From assembly GCF_000024025.1 (NCBI RefSeq), contig NC_013131.1:1612001-1676000 (forward strand): a stretch of DNA of 64,000 nucleotides, written 5' to 3'. The position numbers and the translations under genes are program-made. Position 1 is the first letter of the stretch; every line of letters begins with the position of its first letter. This stretch comes from Catenulispora acidiphila DSM 44928. GTDB lineage: Bacteria; Actinomycetota; Actinomycetes; Streptomycetales; Catenulisporaceae. This document shows positions 37,187 through 45,193 of the stretch, in pieces. Below the pieces are notes generated by a model that saw only the letters and a list, made by a program, of their open reading frames with translations, searched no databases and had not been told where the DNA came from.

Positions 37187-38133
37187 AGCGCGAACTCCGT
37201 TTCCGGTCGGGCGGCGCGCGGTCGTTCGGCGGACGCTGCGTACATGCCGGCGTGGGTGCGCAATGCGGCGTCGGCGGCGTCGGCGAAGACGCGCACGGCG
37301 GGTCCGTCGTGACCGGCGCGCCACGTCGTGGACGTGCGCCAGGACAGCGGATGGCCGGTCAGCGGACGCCATGCGGTACCGGGTTCGGGCGGCGGCGCGG
37401 GGATCAGGGCGATCAGGTCGGCTCCGGCCATGATGAGCGCGCGGGTGAAGTCGAGGCCTTCGACGGTGCGGACCGCCGTCGGCGTGAAACCGTGGCGGGC
37501 ACAGGCGGTCAGCGTCTCGTCGTGCAGCGCCGGGCTGTTCGTGCGCGGCGGCATGGCGAGTGCGCGTCCGGTCAGGGCCCTGAGATCCACCTCCGGCTCG
37601 ACCGCCAGCGGGTCATTGGCGCGCAGCAGAACGCCGAGCGGTTGGTGCAGCATCGGTCCGAATGCCAGCCCGGCGGCCAGACAGGGATGCCGCACGATCC
37701 CGGCGTCCAGCGTTCCGGCGGCCAACTCCGCCGTCTGCTCGGCTGTGGTGAGCTCACGCAGATCGAGCTCGCCGCCCGGGCTGCGTTCCTGGAACGCCGT
37801 CAGCAGCGCCGCGACCGCCGCTCCGCCGAGGTGCGCCGGAACCGCCGCTCGGAGCGTCCCCGCTTCGCCGTCCTGGAGCCGCCCGACCACCGACTGCAAC
37901 CGGTCCGCGGCGTCGAGCACCGTCTCGCTCTGTGCCAACACCAGCCGCCCGGCCGGGGTCAGCACCGCACCGCCGCGACCGCGGTCGAACAACCGCACCC
38001 CGAACTCGCGCTCCAGGCGCTGGATCCGCTGCGACAGCGACGGCTGCGCGAGCCGAAGCCGGGTCGCGGCCCGCCCGAAGTGCTGTTCCTCAGCGACCAC
38101 ACGGAAGTACCTGAGGTGCGCCAAGAGGTCCAT
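37183..38133 (-). CDS. LysR-family transcriptional regulator
   Basis: The 316-residue product has the LysR HTH at about residues 1-60 ('LAHLRYFRVVAEEQHFGRAATRLRLAQPSLSQRIQRLEREFGVRLFDR') and the two-lobed effector domain after it. It is translationally coupled to the beta-lactamase-like gene and divergent from the penicillin-binding protein gene. An 18-bp inverted repeat directly upstream of its start is the expected binding site. AmpR-like control of a beta-lactam response is plausible but not shown. Confidence 0.9.
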   Translation of the reverse strand: MDLLAHLRYFRVVAEEQHFGRAATRLRLAQPSLSQRIQRLEREFGVRLFDRGRGGAVLTPAGRLVLAQSETVLDAADRLQSVVGRLQDGEAGTLRAAVPAHLGGAAVAALLTAFQERSPGGELDLRELTTAEQTAELAAGTLDAGIVRHPCLAAGLAFGPMLHQPLGVLLRANDPLAVEPEVDLRALTGRALAMPPRTNSPALHDETLTACARHGFTPTAVRTVEGLDFTRALIMAGADLIALIPAPPPEPGTAWRPLTGHPLSWRTSTTWRAGHDGPAVRVFADAADAALRTHAGMYAASAERPRAARPETEFAL

Positions 38134-38143
38134 GACATCGGAT

Positions 38144-38161
38144 CATAGCCACATCGCTATG
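38144..38161. promoter_or_regulatory. LysR-type operator between lysR and the PBP gene
   Basis: CATAGC (38144-38149) and GCTATG (38156-38161) are perfect inverted arms separated by six bases. A second weaker element, TATG-N5-CATA, follows at 38164-38176. The sites lie in the 88-base gap between the divergent starts, so one regulator could control both sides. Confidence 0.6.
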
Positions 38162-38221
38162 GATATGTTTCCCATAAGACTCTTGGACAGAGCCGCGAAC
38201 GGCAGGATTTCCTTACGAGCT

Positions 38222-39934
38222 ATGGCAGGCAAGCAACGGCGGGGACGCCGCTCTACTCGGACCGTCGCCACGGCGGTCGTCACGGTCGCGGTGGTGGCGG
38301 CCGCCTCGGCGGCTCTCTGGCTGCGATCCGACCACCACGGCACATCGCCGACCGCACAAACCGGGCCGGACAGCGCAGCGGCAGCGGGCTCAGGCTCGAA
38401 CCCGGCAGCCAACGCGGCTCCCACGACACCCGAGGCGGTCGCGAAGGACTTCCTGGCGGCGTGGGCGTCGGGCGACTACACCAAAGCCGGTTCGCTCACC
38501 GACAACGCGAGCGCCGCCGGTCCTCGGCTCCAGGCGGTCATGAAGTCGCTGAACCCGAAATCCACGCAGCTCACCCTCGGATCGCAGATCCCTGCGACCG
38601 GTGCGACGCCCGACTCGGCGACGCGCTACAACGTCAACGTCGTGGACAGCTTCGACGGCGGTCTGCAATGGACCTACACCTCGATCCTCGCCGTTGTCCC
38701 GGCGAGCGGAGCCGCGAGCACGCCGCTGGTCCACTGGTCCTCGGCGGTCATCCACCCCCAACTCGGCGCGCAGGCGAATCTCACCGCGACCCCGCCGCCG
38801 GCGGCGGTCGTGGACGACACCGGCCTGCCGCTCCAGGCTTCGGCGCATCCCAGTCTGGGAACTGTGCTGACGCGGTTGGCGACCGCCAAGAGCCCCGAAG
38901 CTCCCGCCTCCAACGCCCTCCAAGTCAACTTCGTCGACGCCAACACCGGAGTGACGCTCGGCGGGACCGCGCCCATCGTTCTCGGCACGGCGACCATCGG
39001 CACGGCATCGCAGATCACGTCGACACTCGATGTCCGCGTCCAGACCGCGGCCGAGCACGCGCTGACCGCGTATCCGAACTCTGGCATGGTCGTCATCAAG
39101 CCGAGCACCGGCGGCGTGCTCGCGATGGCGAGCAACTCCCAGAGCACGGCGGGTCTGGCGTACCACGCGATCCGCGCGCCCGGCTCGACCTTCAAGACCA
39201 TCACCACCGCGGCTCTGCTCCAGACCGGGCTCACGCCCTCGGACGCGGCGCCGTGTCCGCCGACCTCGACCGTCGGATCGCAGACGTACCACAACGACGA
39301 AGGGCTGAAGAACGGCTACCCGAACGCCACGCTGACCGACGCCTTCGAGCAGTCCTGCAACACCTCCTACGTCGGGCTGCGCAACCGCCTGTCCGGTCTC
39401 GGCGCGCTGGAGAACGAGGCGAAGACGCAGTTCGGCTTGAACCAGCCGTGGGACATGGGACTGGGCTCGGCGACGTACTGCACGGCGGGCAGCGAGCAGG
39501 TCCCCGCCGCCGACGGCCAGGAGCGGTTCGCCGCCGAGACCTTCGGCCAGGGCGACATCACGATGTGCCCGCTCACCATGGCCTCGGTGGCCGCGACCGT
39601 CGCGAACGGCACGTTCAAGCAGCCGATCCTGCTGCCGGGGCAGAGCCAGGTGGCAGCGACACCGCTGCCCGCCGGCGTCGACAAGAATCTCAAAACCCTG
39701 ATGCGCGGGGTCATCACCGAGGGCACCGCGACCTCGCTGCGCGGCATCAGTTCGACGCTCGGCGCCAAGACCGGAACGGCCGAGCGGCAGAACGAGGACC
39801 CGGACAGCTGGATGATCGCGATGGACCCGCAGCACGACATCGCGGTCGCCTGTGTGGTGCTCAACGGCGGCTTCGGCAACGACAAGGCGGGACCGGCGAT
39901 CAAGGCGATGCTGACCGGGATCGGGATCGGCTGA
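38222..39934 (+). CDS. Penicillin-binding protein (class B-like transpeptidase with MecA_N-type domain)
   Basis: The 570-residue product has a basic N-terminus, one membrane anchor (about residues 14-36), a low-complexity linker, an NTF2-like MecA N-terminal domain (about 70-190, 'AVAKDFLAAWASGDYTKAGSLTDN'), and a transpeptidase domain. The catalytic Ser is in 'RAPGSTFKTITT', SxN in 'FEQSCNTSYVGL', and KTG in 'GAKTGTAERQ'. It cross-links peptidoglycan outside the membrane. The architecture resembles low-affinity PBPs such as MecA and actinobacterial PbpA. The ATG at 38222 is the most upstream that keeps a normal anchor, but no strong ribosome site is seen. Confidence 0.88.
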   Translation: MAGKQRRGRRSTRTVATAVVTVAVVAAASAALWLRSDHHGTSPTAQTGPDSAAAAGSGSNPAANAAPTTPEAVAKDFLAAWASGDYTKAGSLTDNASAAGPRLQAVMKSLNPKSTQLTLGSQIPATGATPDSATRYNVNVVDSFDGGLQWTYTSILAVVPASGAASTPLVHWSSAVIHPQLGAQANLTATPPPAAVVDDTGLPLQASAHPSLGTVLTRLATAKSPEAPASNALQVNFVDANTGVTLGGTAPIVLGTATIGTASQITSTLDVRVQTAAEHALTAYPNSGMVVIKPSTGGVLAMASNSQSTAGLAYHAIRAPGSTFKTITTAALLQTGLTPSDAAPCPPTSTVGSQTYHNDEGLKNGYPNATLTDAFEQSCNTSYVGLRNRLSGLGALENEAKTQFGLNQPWDMGLGSATYCTAGSEQVPAADGQERFAAETFGQGDITMCPLTMASVAATVANGTFKQPILLPGQSQVAATPLPAGVDKNLKTLMRGVITEGTATSLRGISSTLGAKTGTAERQNEDPDSWMIAMDPQHDIAVACVVLNGGFGNDKAGPAIKAMLTGIGIG

Positions 39935-39940
39935 CCTTGT

Positions 39941-39978
39941 CCGGGTGCTGTCATGGGGCGGTTATCCGCCCTGTCCCG
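39941..39978. terminator. Hairpin after the PBP gene
   Basis: GGGCGG (39956-39961) pairs with CCGCCC (39966-39971) around TTAT, and outer CCGGG (39941-39945) can pair with CCCGG (39974-39978). It follows the PBP stop by a few bases and precedes the lipase-like gene. No U-run. Confidence 0.4.
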
Positions 39979-40091
39979 GTACGGTTTCCCGAAGGAGTGA
40001 AACGCCTGGTAGCACCGTGGTTCGTGGGGGTGATGCGCTGCGAGGATCTAGATGTCCGAACAACGCACCGCCGCAAATGAAGGAACCTCCC

Positions 40092-41402
40092 ATGCGCAGG
40101 TCTCGTCTCGTCGTCGCTTCGATCGCCGGGGTCGTCGCCTCCGGTCTCGCCGTCTGCACCGCGGTCCCGGCCGACGCCGCGTCCGCCCCGCACGCCGCGT
40201 CGACGGCGCAGTCCGCCTCGTCGCATCCGGCGGCGCATCCGGCGGCGCATCCGTCGTCGAACACTGCGAAGGGTCAGACGCTCACGCTCCCCGCGCCGAC
40301 CGGACGCTTCGCCACCGGCGAATCGGACTTCCGACTGGTGGACAACACCCGCCCGGATCCCTGGACGCCGAACCAGCCCTACCGCGAGCTGATGATCAGT
40401 GTCTTCTACCCGGCGACGCACACCGCGGGGCAGCCGTTCACCAACCAGTTCCCGGCCGGCGCGGCCGCCGCCCTCGGCCCGCAGCTCGAGCAGAACTTCA
40501 GCCTGCCCGCCGGTCTGGTGGACTGGGCCGCGACCAAGACCCACTCGGTGCAGGACGCCGCGATGGCGCCCGGCCGCTTCCCGGTCGTCCTGTACTCGCC
40601 CGGCGCCGGGGACTCGCGCAACTGGAACGTCTCGCAGGCGGAGAATCTGGCCTCGCACGGCTACGTGGTAGTCACCATCGACCACACCGGGGAGGCGCCG
40701 GTGCAGTTCCCGGACGGTCACGTGGTCGGCAACGACGCGGTGCTGGCAGCGTTCGCGCAGGCGTACCAGGACGGCACGACCGCGGCCTTCTTCACCAAGC
40801 TGATGGGCGCGCGGGTCGCGGACACCGAGCTGGTGCTGAACCGGCTCTCGAGCCTGCCGCACCGGCTGACCGGCGGCATGAACCTCGACGACATCGGCAT
40901 GTTCGGCCACTCCGCCGGCGGGTTCACGGCGGCCAGCGCGATGTACGCCGACCCGCGGATCAAGGCGGGCGTCAACCTGGACGGCACGCTGGAGTACACC
41001 GTCGAGCCCGACGGCACCAACCTGAGCCCGGTCGCACAGCACGGGCTGAAGCAGCCGTTCCTGCTGATGGGCAGCTCCGGCAAGTACGCGAGCGACATCC
41101 ACATCGAGCCGTCGTGGGCGTCCTTCTGGCAGCACCAGAGCGGCTGGAAGGCGGACGTCACGCTGAACGACTCCCAGCACCAGTCGTTCACCGACGCCGA
41201 GTCCCTGCTGCCGCAGCTCGCCGGCGAGGTGCCGGACGCGACGCTGTCGGACAACATCGGATCGGTGACTGACGCGAAGAGGGCGGTGGCCGGCGACCGG
41301 GCGCTGGTGGACTCGTTCTTCGACAAGTTCCTGAAGGGCTGCGACGACCACCTGCTGGAGGGCCGTGGCGCGTCGCAGTACCCGATCACATTCGTGAAGT
41401 AG
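40092..41402 (+). CDS. Secreted alpha/beta hydrolase, PAF-acetylhydrolase/lipase-like
   Basis: The 436-residue product has a Sec signal peptide ('VVASIAGVVASGLAVCTAVPADA'), then a His/Pro/Ala repeat 'HPAAHPAAHPSS', then an alpha/beta hydrolase of the PAF-AH isoform II-like family. The oxyanion region is 'VVLYSPGAGDSRNWN', the nucleophile elbow 'MFGHSAGGFTAAS' (Ser), and the late His lies in 'DSQHQSFTDAE'. It probably hydrolyses esters or short lipids outside the cell. The ATG follows AAGGA at a spacing of 8. It is monocistronic and converges on the hemoglobin fusion gene. Confidence 0.82.
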   Translation: MRRSRLVVASIAGVVASGLAVCTAVPADAASAPHAASTAQSASSHPAAHPAAHPSSNTAKGQTLTLPAPTGRFATGESDFRLVDNTRPDPWTPNQPYRELMISVFYPATHTAGQPFTNQFPAGAAAALGPQLEQNFSLPAGLVDWAATKTHSVQDAAMAPGRFPVVLYSPGAGDSRNWNVSQAENLASHGYVVVTIDHTGEAPVQFPDGHVVGNDAVLAAFAQAYQDGTTAAFFTKLMGARVADTELVLNRLSSLPHRLTGGMNLDDIGMFGHSAGGFTAASAMYADPRIKAGVNLDGTLEYTVEPDGTNLSPVAQHGLKQPFLLMGSSGKYASDIHIEPSWASFWQHQSGWKADVTLNDSQHQSFTDAESLLPQLAGEVPDATLSDNIGSVTDAKRAVAGDRALVDSFFDKFLKGCDDHLLEGRGASQYPITFVK

Positions 41403-41441
41403 GAGCGCGCAGCGCTTTCCGAGGCGGGTACCCCCGGCCGC

Positions 41442-42200
41442 TCACCCGCGGTAGGGAGGGTGCCCGCCCCAGTTCCATTTCGGCATCGGGGCGTCGTACT
41501 CCTTCACGCCGGGCCGGGAGTTGATGACGGCCAGCCGGGTGCCCCACTCGATGTAGCTGACGAACGCGGCGCGGAACTCGGGGTCGTCGGGGAGTCCGAC
41601 CTCGTCGGCGGCGTCCATCAGGAGGCTGACCCAGCGGCGGCGCTGCTTCTCCTCGATGCCCCGGCCGAGGTGCTGCCGGATCATGTGGCGGTAGCCGCCG
41701 TGGGAGTCGGTGTAGGTGTTCGGGCCGCCGAAGACCTCGCCGAGCCAGAGCGCGACGTGCTGCGGGTGCTCCGGGTCCATGCCGGCGAACAGCGGGTAGA
41801 GGAGGTCGTCCTTGAGGACCTCGCGGTAGAACGCCTCCGTCAGGCGCAGAAGCGCTTCCTCGCCGCCGATCCATTCGTACAGGCTCGGGACCGAGCCGCC
41901 CTCGCCCCGCACGCCGGTCCGCCCGTAGTGCCGCATCTCCAGGATGTCGCCGACGTAAGGCTTGATCTCGGTGAAGAACGCCGGGAATTGCTCGCCGCCG
42001 CGGAAGCTCTCCAGGTGGTCCTTGGCGGACGTCCACGTGATGTGCAAGGCGTACTGGTCGGGTTCGTCGACGCAGCGGGTCAGCTCGTAGTCGACGCATT
42101 CCGGCGCCGCCGCCAGGCTCTCGGCGGCCCGGGCGTAGGCCGCTTCGAAGCCTTCGGCGCGGTCGGCCGGGATGCGGTAGCGGATGTACTCGACGATCAT
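41442..42200 (-). CDS. Antibiotic-biosynthesis-monooxygenase domain fused to truncated hemoglobin
   Basis: The 252-residue product joins two domains. Residues about 1-95 are an ABM ferredoxin-like domain ('MIVEYIRYRIPADRAEGFEAAY', 'YELTRCVDEPDQYALHITW'). Residues about 105-235 are a group II truncated hemoglobin ('SLYEWIGGEEALLRLTEAFYREVLKDDLLYPLF', with the proximal His in 'MIRQHLGRGIEEKQRRRWVSLLM' and Trp in 'RRRWVSL'). A globin next to an ABM domain suggests oxygen- or nitric-oxide-dependent oxidation of a quinone-like substrate, or protection from such products; this is inference. The ATG at 42200 follows GGAGG on the minus strand. It is divergent from the MATE exporter gene. Confidence 0.88.
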   Translation of the reverse strand: MIVEYIRYRIPADRAEGFEAAYARAAESLAAAPECVDYELTRCVDEPDQYALHITWTSAKDHLESFRGGEQFPAFFTEIKPYVGDILEMRHYGRTGVRGEGGSVPSLYEWIGGEEALLRLTEAFYREVLKDDLLYPLFAGMDPEHPQHVALWLGEVFGGPNTYTDSHGGYRHMIRQHLGRGIEEKQRRRWVSLLMDAADEVGLPDDPEFRAAFVSYIEWGTRLAVINSRPGVKEYDAPMPKWNWGGHPPYRG

Positions 42201-42292
42201 GGCGTGGAGCCTCCTGCAGAGTGCTTACTTCATGACAGATCACTATGGCCGATGGCGCGACCTCTGTGCGGCGTTTTCCAGGGCGCCGTTCT

Positions 42293-42321
42293 TTATCAGC
42301 GCCGATCTGGCGCTGTAATAT
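42293..42321 (+). promoter_or_regulatory. MATE-gene promoter with operator filling its spacer
   Basis: TTATCA (42293-42298) and TAATAT (42316-42321) are -35 and -10 hexamers with exactly 17 bases between. The palindrome CAGCGCC-GATCT-GGCGCTG covers 42297-42315, essentially the whole spacer. A bound repressor would occlude RNA polymerase. Transcription would start near 42328, giving a leader of about 40 bases. Confidence 0.65.
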
Positions 42322-42368
42322 GCGTGACGGCATAGGGACCATGACAACTCGCCGACCGGGGGCAGCCG

Positions 42369-43766
42369 ATGACGTCCGAGCACAGCTTCCGCCCGACGGC
42401 CGAGGACGCACGGTTGCTGAAGCTCGCGCTGCCGGCGTTGGGGAACCTCGTCGCCGAGCCGTTGTTCCTGCTCGCGGACTCCGCGATCGTCGGGCATCTC
42501 GGGACTCCGCAACTGGCCGGGCTGGCGGCGGCGAGTGCGTTGCTGGCGACGCTGACGTACCTGTGCGTGTTCCTTGCTTATGGGACGACAGCTGCCGTCG
42601 GGCGCCGGATCGGCGCGGGGGACCTGCCGGGCGCGGTGCGGCAGGGCGTGGACGGGATGTGGCTCGGCGTGATCCTCGGCGTGGTGCTGGGACTCGCCGG
42701 GATCGTGTTCGCCGCGCCGCTGGTGCGGGTGTTCGGGGCGTCGCCTGAGGCGGTGCCTTATGGCGTGACGTATCTGCGGATCGCCTCTATCGGACAGCCG
42801 GCGATGCTCCTAGTGCTCGCCTCTACAGGAGTCCTGCGAGGTCTGCAGGACATTCGCACGACACTTGTAGTGGCGGCGACCGGCGCCGGGATGAACGTCG
42901 TGCTGAACCTGGTGCTCGTCTATCCCGTGGGGATGGGGATCGCGGGGTCCGCCACCGGGACGGTCCTTGTGCAGTACGGGATGGCGGCTGCGTACGCAGT
43001 GGTCGTCTATAAGGCGGCGCGTAAATATGATGCGCCGCTCAAGCCAGACTTCGAGGGGATCAAGCAGGCCGCGACCGCCTCGATCCCCTTGCTGATCCGC
43101 ACGATACTGCTGCGCATCGCACTGCTTGCCGGGACGATCCTTGCCGCGCGCTATGGGACGGAAGCACTGGCGGCACAACAGGTCGCATGGTCCCTATGGG
43201 GTTTCCTAGGGCTGGTGCTGGACGCGCTGGCGATCGCCGGGCAGGCGTGGATCTCGCAGTTGCTCGGGGCGTCGGACGTAGCGGGCGCGCGGCGGGCGAC
43301 GCGCCGGACGATCGAGTGGGGCGTGGTGCTCGGCGTGCTGCTCGCCCTGGTGGTGCTGGCGACGCGGCAAGGGTTCATCCCGCTGTTCACCGAGGATCAG
43401 ACGGTCCGGAATCTGCTGGAGGACGTGCTGCTGCTGGAGGCGCTGTTCCTGCCGATCGCCGCGCCGGTGTTCGTCCTCGACGGCCTGCTCATCGGCGCCG
43501 GCGACGGCCGGTTCCTGGCGTGGGCCGGCATCGCGACCACCAGCGCCTACCTGGCCGCCGCGCTCGGTTCGTACCACCTGGACCAAGGGCTGACCGGCTT
43601 GTGGTGGGCCCTCGGGGTGTTCATGCTCGCGCGCCTCATCGCGCTCGGGACACGCATCCGGACCGACCAGTGGATCGTGACCGGCGCCGATCGCGGCGCG
43701 AGCGGTGCGGGAACGGAGGACGCGACAGCCGCCGCGGAGGTCGCGGCGGTGACGCAGACGCCTTAG
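42369..43766 (+). CDS. MATE-family efflux transporter (DinF-like)
   Basis: The 465-residue product has 12 predicted helices in two MatE repeats (about residues 20-180 and 240-400). The start 'LALPALGNLVAEPLFLLADSAIVGHLGTPQLAGLAAAS' is typical of DinF-like MATE proteins, and 'QQVAWSLWGFLGLVLDALAIAGQAWISQLLGA' marks the second half. It exports cationic drugs or metabolites by ion antiport. Divergent placement beside the ABM-globin fusion suggests a shared detoxification theme. Its promoter contains a palindromic operator, and no repressor is next to it. Confidence 0.9.
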   Translation: MTSEHSFRPTAEDARLLKLALPALGNLVAEPLFLLADSAIVGHLGTPQLAGLAAASALLATLTYLCVFLAYGTTAAVGRRIGAGDLPGAVRQGVDGMWLGVILGVVLGLAGIVFAAPLVRVFGASPEAVPYGVTYLRIASIGQPAMLLVLASTGVLRGLQDIRTTLVVAATGAGMNVVLNLVLVYPVGMGIAGSATGTVLVQYGMAAAYAVVVYKAARKYDAPLKPDFEGIKQAATASIPLLIRTILLRIALLAGTILAARYGTEALAAQQVAWSLWGFLGLVLDALAIAGQAWISQLLGASDVAGARRATRRTIEWGVVLGVLLALVVLATRQGFIPLFTEDQTVRNLLEDVLLLEALFLPIAAPVFVLDGLLIGAGDGRFLAWAGIATTSAYLAAALGSYHLDQGLTGLWWALGVFMLARLIALGTRIRTDQWIVTGADRGASGAGTEDATAAAEVAAVTQTP

Positions 43767-43787
43767 CGGCGGGGCCAGAACTTTCCC

Positions 43788-44222
43788 TTAACGCGGGAAG
43801 GTGCGGCGGGAGTCGAAGAACACTCCCGAGTCGCGCTGCCACAGCAAGACCATCGCGCCGAGGCCGACGACCCAGCTCAGGATGTCGATGACGAGCGCCG
43901 CCGTCTCGACGTGGAGCTCGCCGGACAGCGACTGCACCATCCCGAGCGTGGACAGGGCGAAGAACACCGCACCCACCACACGGCCGGTGCCGCGGCCGCG
44001 CTGACAGGCGCGCGCCACCAGCCACCAGATCCCGCCGACGACCACCCCGGAGGCGACGCTGATCGCGGCGACCACCGGCCGGTGGACCTCGTTGGCGCCT
44101 CCGACCAGGCCCAGGAGCACGGCGAGCGCCGCACCGACCCACATCAGCCGGACCGCTCTGACGATGGTGTCCGGCGGCGGCGCTTGTGCGCCGGTCTTGT
44201 CCGGACCAGTCATCGTGTCCAT
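43788..44222 (-). CDS. Small four-helix membrane protein, unknown function
   Basis: The 144-residue protein has four hydrophobic segments ('LMWVGAALAVLLGLVGGA', 'VVAAISVASGVVVGGIWWLVA', 'VVGAVFFALSTLGMVQSL', 'ALVIDILSWVVGLGAMVLLW') and a short polar C-terminus. No family is recognised. The start is uncertain: ATG at 44222 or GTG at 44231, both with G-rich sequence upstream. It converges on the MATE gene with a 21-base gap. The 44223-44435 gap to the GntR gene shows no clear signal. Confidence 0.6.
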   Translation of the reverse strand: MDTMTGPDKTGAQAPPPDTIVRAVRLMWVGAALAVLLGLVGGANEVHRPVVAAISVASGVVVGGIWWLVARACQRGRGTGRVVGAVFFALSTLGMVQSLSGELHVETAALVIDILSWVVGLGAMVLLWQRDSGVFFDSRRTFPR

Positions 44223-44435
44223 CTGTGCCACCGCGTTCCCCCCGAGGTCGATCTGCCGCGCCACGCTGATTTGTTCGCAGGATAAACCTGGGGTGACGTG
44301 CTCAGCTACTGCGTGTTCCACGCCGGTGTTTGAATCGCCTTCGCGGCAACGCCTGGTCCTGCCGCGGTGCGGCCGGTAAGGGTTCTCCGCCCGGCCACCT
44401 CCGCCGACCGGCCGTGACGCTGGCACAATGACCGC

Positions 44436-45131
44436 ATGGCGGTGACCGACGAGGCGATCGAGAAGATCAAAGAGATGATCATCAAGGGCCGGCTGCGGCC
44501 CGGTGACCGCCTCCCCAAAGAGGCGGACCTGGCCGCGGAGCTGGGACTTTCGCGCAGCTCGCTGCGTGAGGCGGTCCGCGCGCTGTCGCTGATCCACGTC
44601 CTGGACGTCCGCCAGGGCGACGGCACTTACGTCACCAGCCTGGAGCCGGCGCGGCTGCTGGAGGCGATGAGCTTCGTGGTGGACTTCCACCGCGACGACA
44701 CGGTCCTGGAGTTCCTGGAGGTGCGCCGCATCCTGGAGCCCGCCGCCACCGCCATGGCCGCGCAGCGCGTCACCGACGAGGAGGTCGCCGAGCTGCGCGA
44801 GCACTTGGCGCTGATCGGCAACGCTCCCACGGTCGAGGACCTGGTGCGCAACGACCTGGAGTTCCACAGCCGGATCGCGGCGTGCTCGCGCAACGTGGTG
44901 CTGGGGTCGCTGCTGGACAGCCTGTCGGGACCGACGACGCGCGCGCGGGTCTGGCGCGGGCTGACGCAGGAGGGCGCGCTGACGCGGACGCTGATGGAGC
45001 ACACGGCGATCCTGGACGCGCTGGCCGAGCGGGACTCCGAGGGCGCGCGGGCGTGGGCGACGATCCACATCGTGAGCATCGAGCAGTGGCTGCGGAACAC
45101 GTTGAGCGAGAAGCGGTCGACGCAGGGCTGA
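44436..45131 (+). CDS. FadR-subfamily GntR transcriptional regulator
   Basis: The 231-residue product has a GntR winged helix at about residues 5-70 ('AIEKIKEMIIKGRLRPGDRLPKEADLAAELGLSRSSLREAVRAL') and an all-helical FCD ligand domain at about 85-215. FCD regulators bind small organic acids. It lies at the end of the sugar-transporter operon, convergent with it, and is the only dedicated regulator in the fucose block. It is therefore the likely controller, responding to a pathway acid such as L-fuconate or L-lactate. Its operator is not identified with certainty. Confidence 0.9.
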   Translation: MAVTDEAIEKIKEMIIKGRLRPGDRLPKEADLAAELGLSRSSLREAVRALSLIHVLDVRQGDGTYVTSLEPARLLEAMSFVVDFHRDDTVLEFLEVRRILEPAATAMAAQRVTDEEVAELREHLALIGNAPTVEDLVRNDLEFHSRIAACSRNVVLGSLLDSLSGPTTRARVWRGLTQEGALTRTLMEHTAILDALAERDSEGARAWATIHIVSIEQWLRNTLSEKRSTQG

Positions 45132-45145
45132 GGTGAAAGCGGCGA

Positions 45146-45190
45146 AAGCGGTGGGGCGCCGGTTCTGACAGAACCGGCGCCCCACCGCTT
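45146..45190. terminator. Strong bidirectional hairpin terminator
   Basis: A perfect 21-bp stem (45146-45166 with 45170-45190) closes on a 3-base loop. It lies between the convergent regulator and ABC-permease genes, 4 bases from the permease stop. The outer AA/TT pairs give a short U run on each strand. Confidence 0.9.
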
Positions 45191-45193
45191 CGC

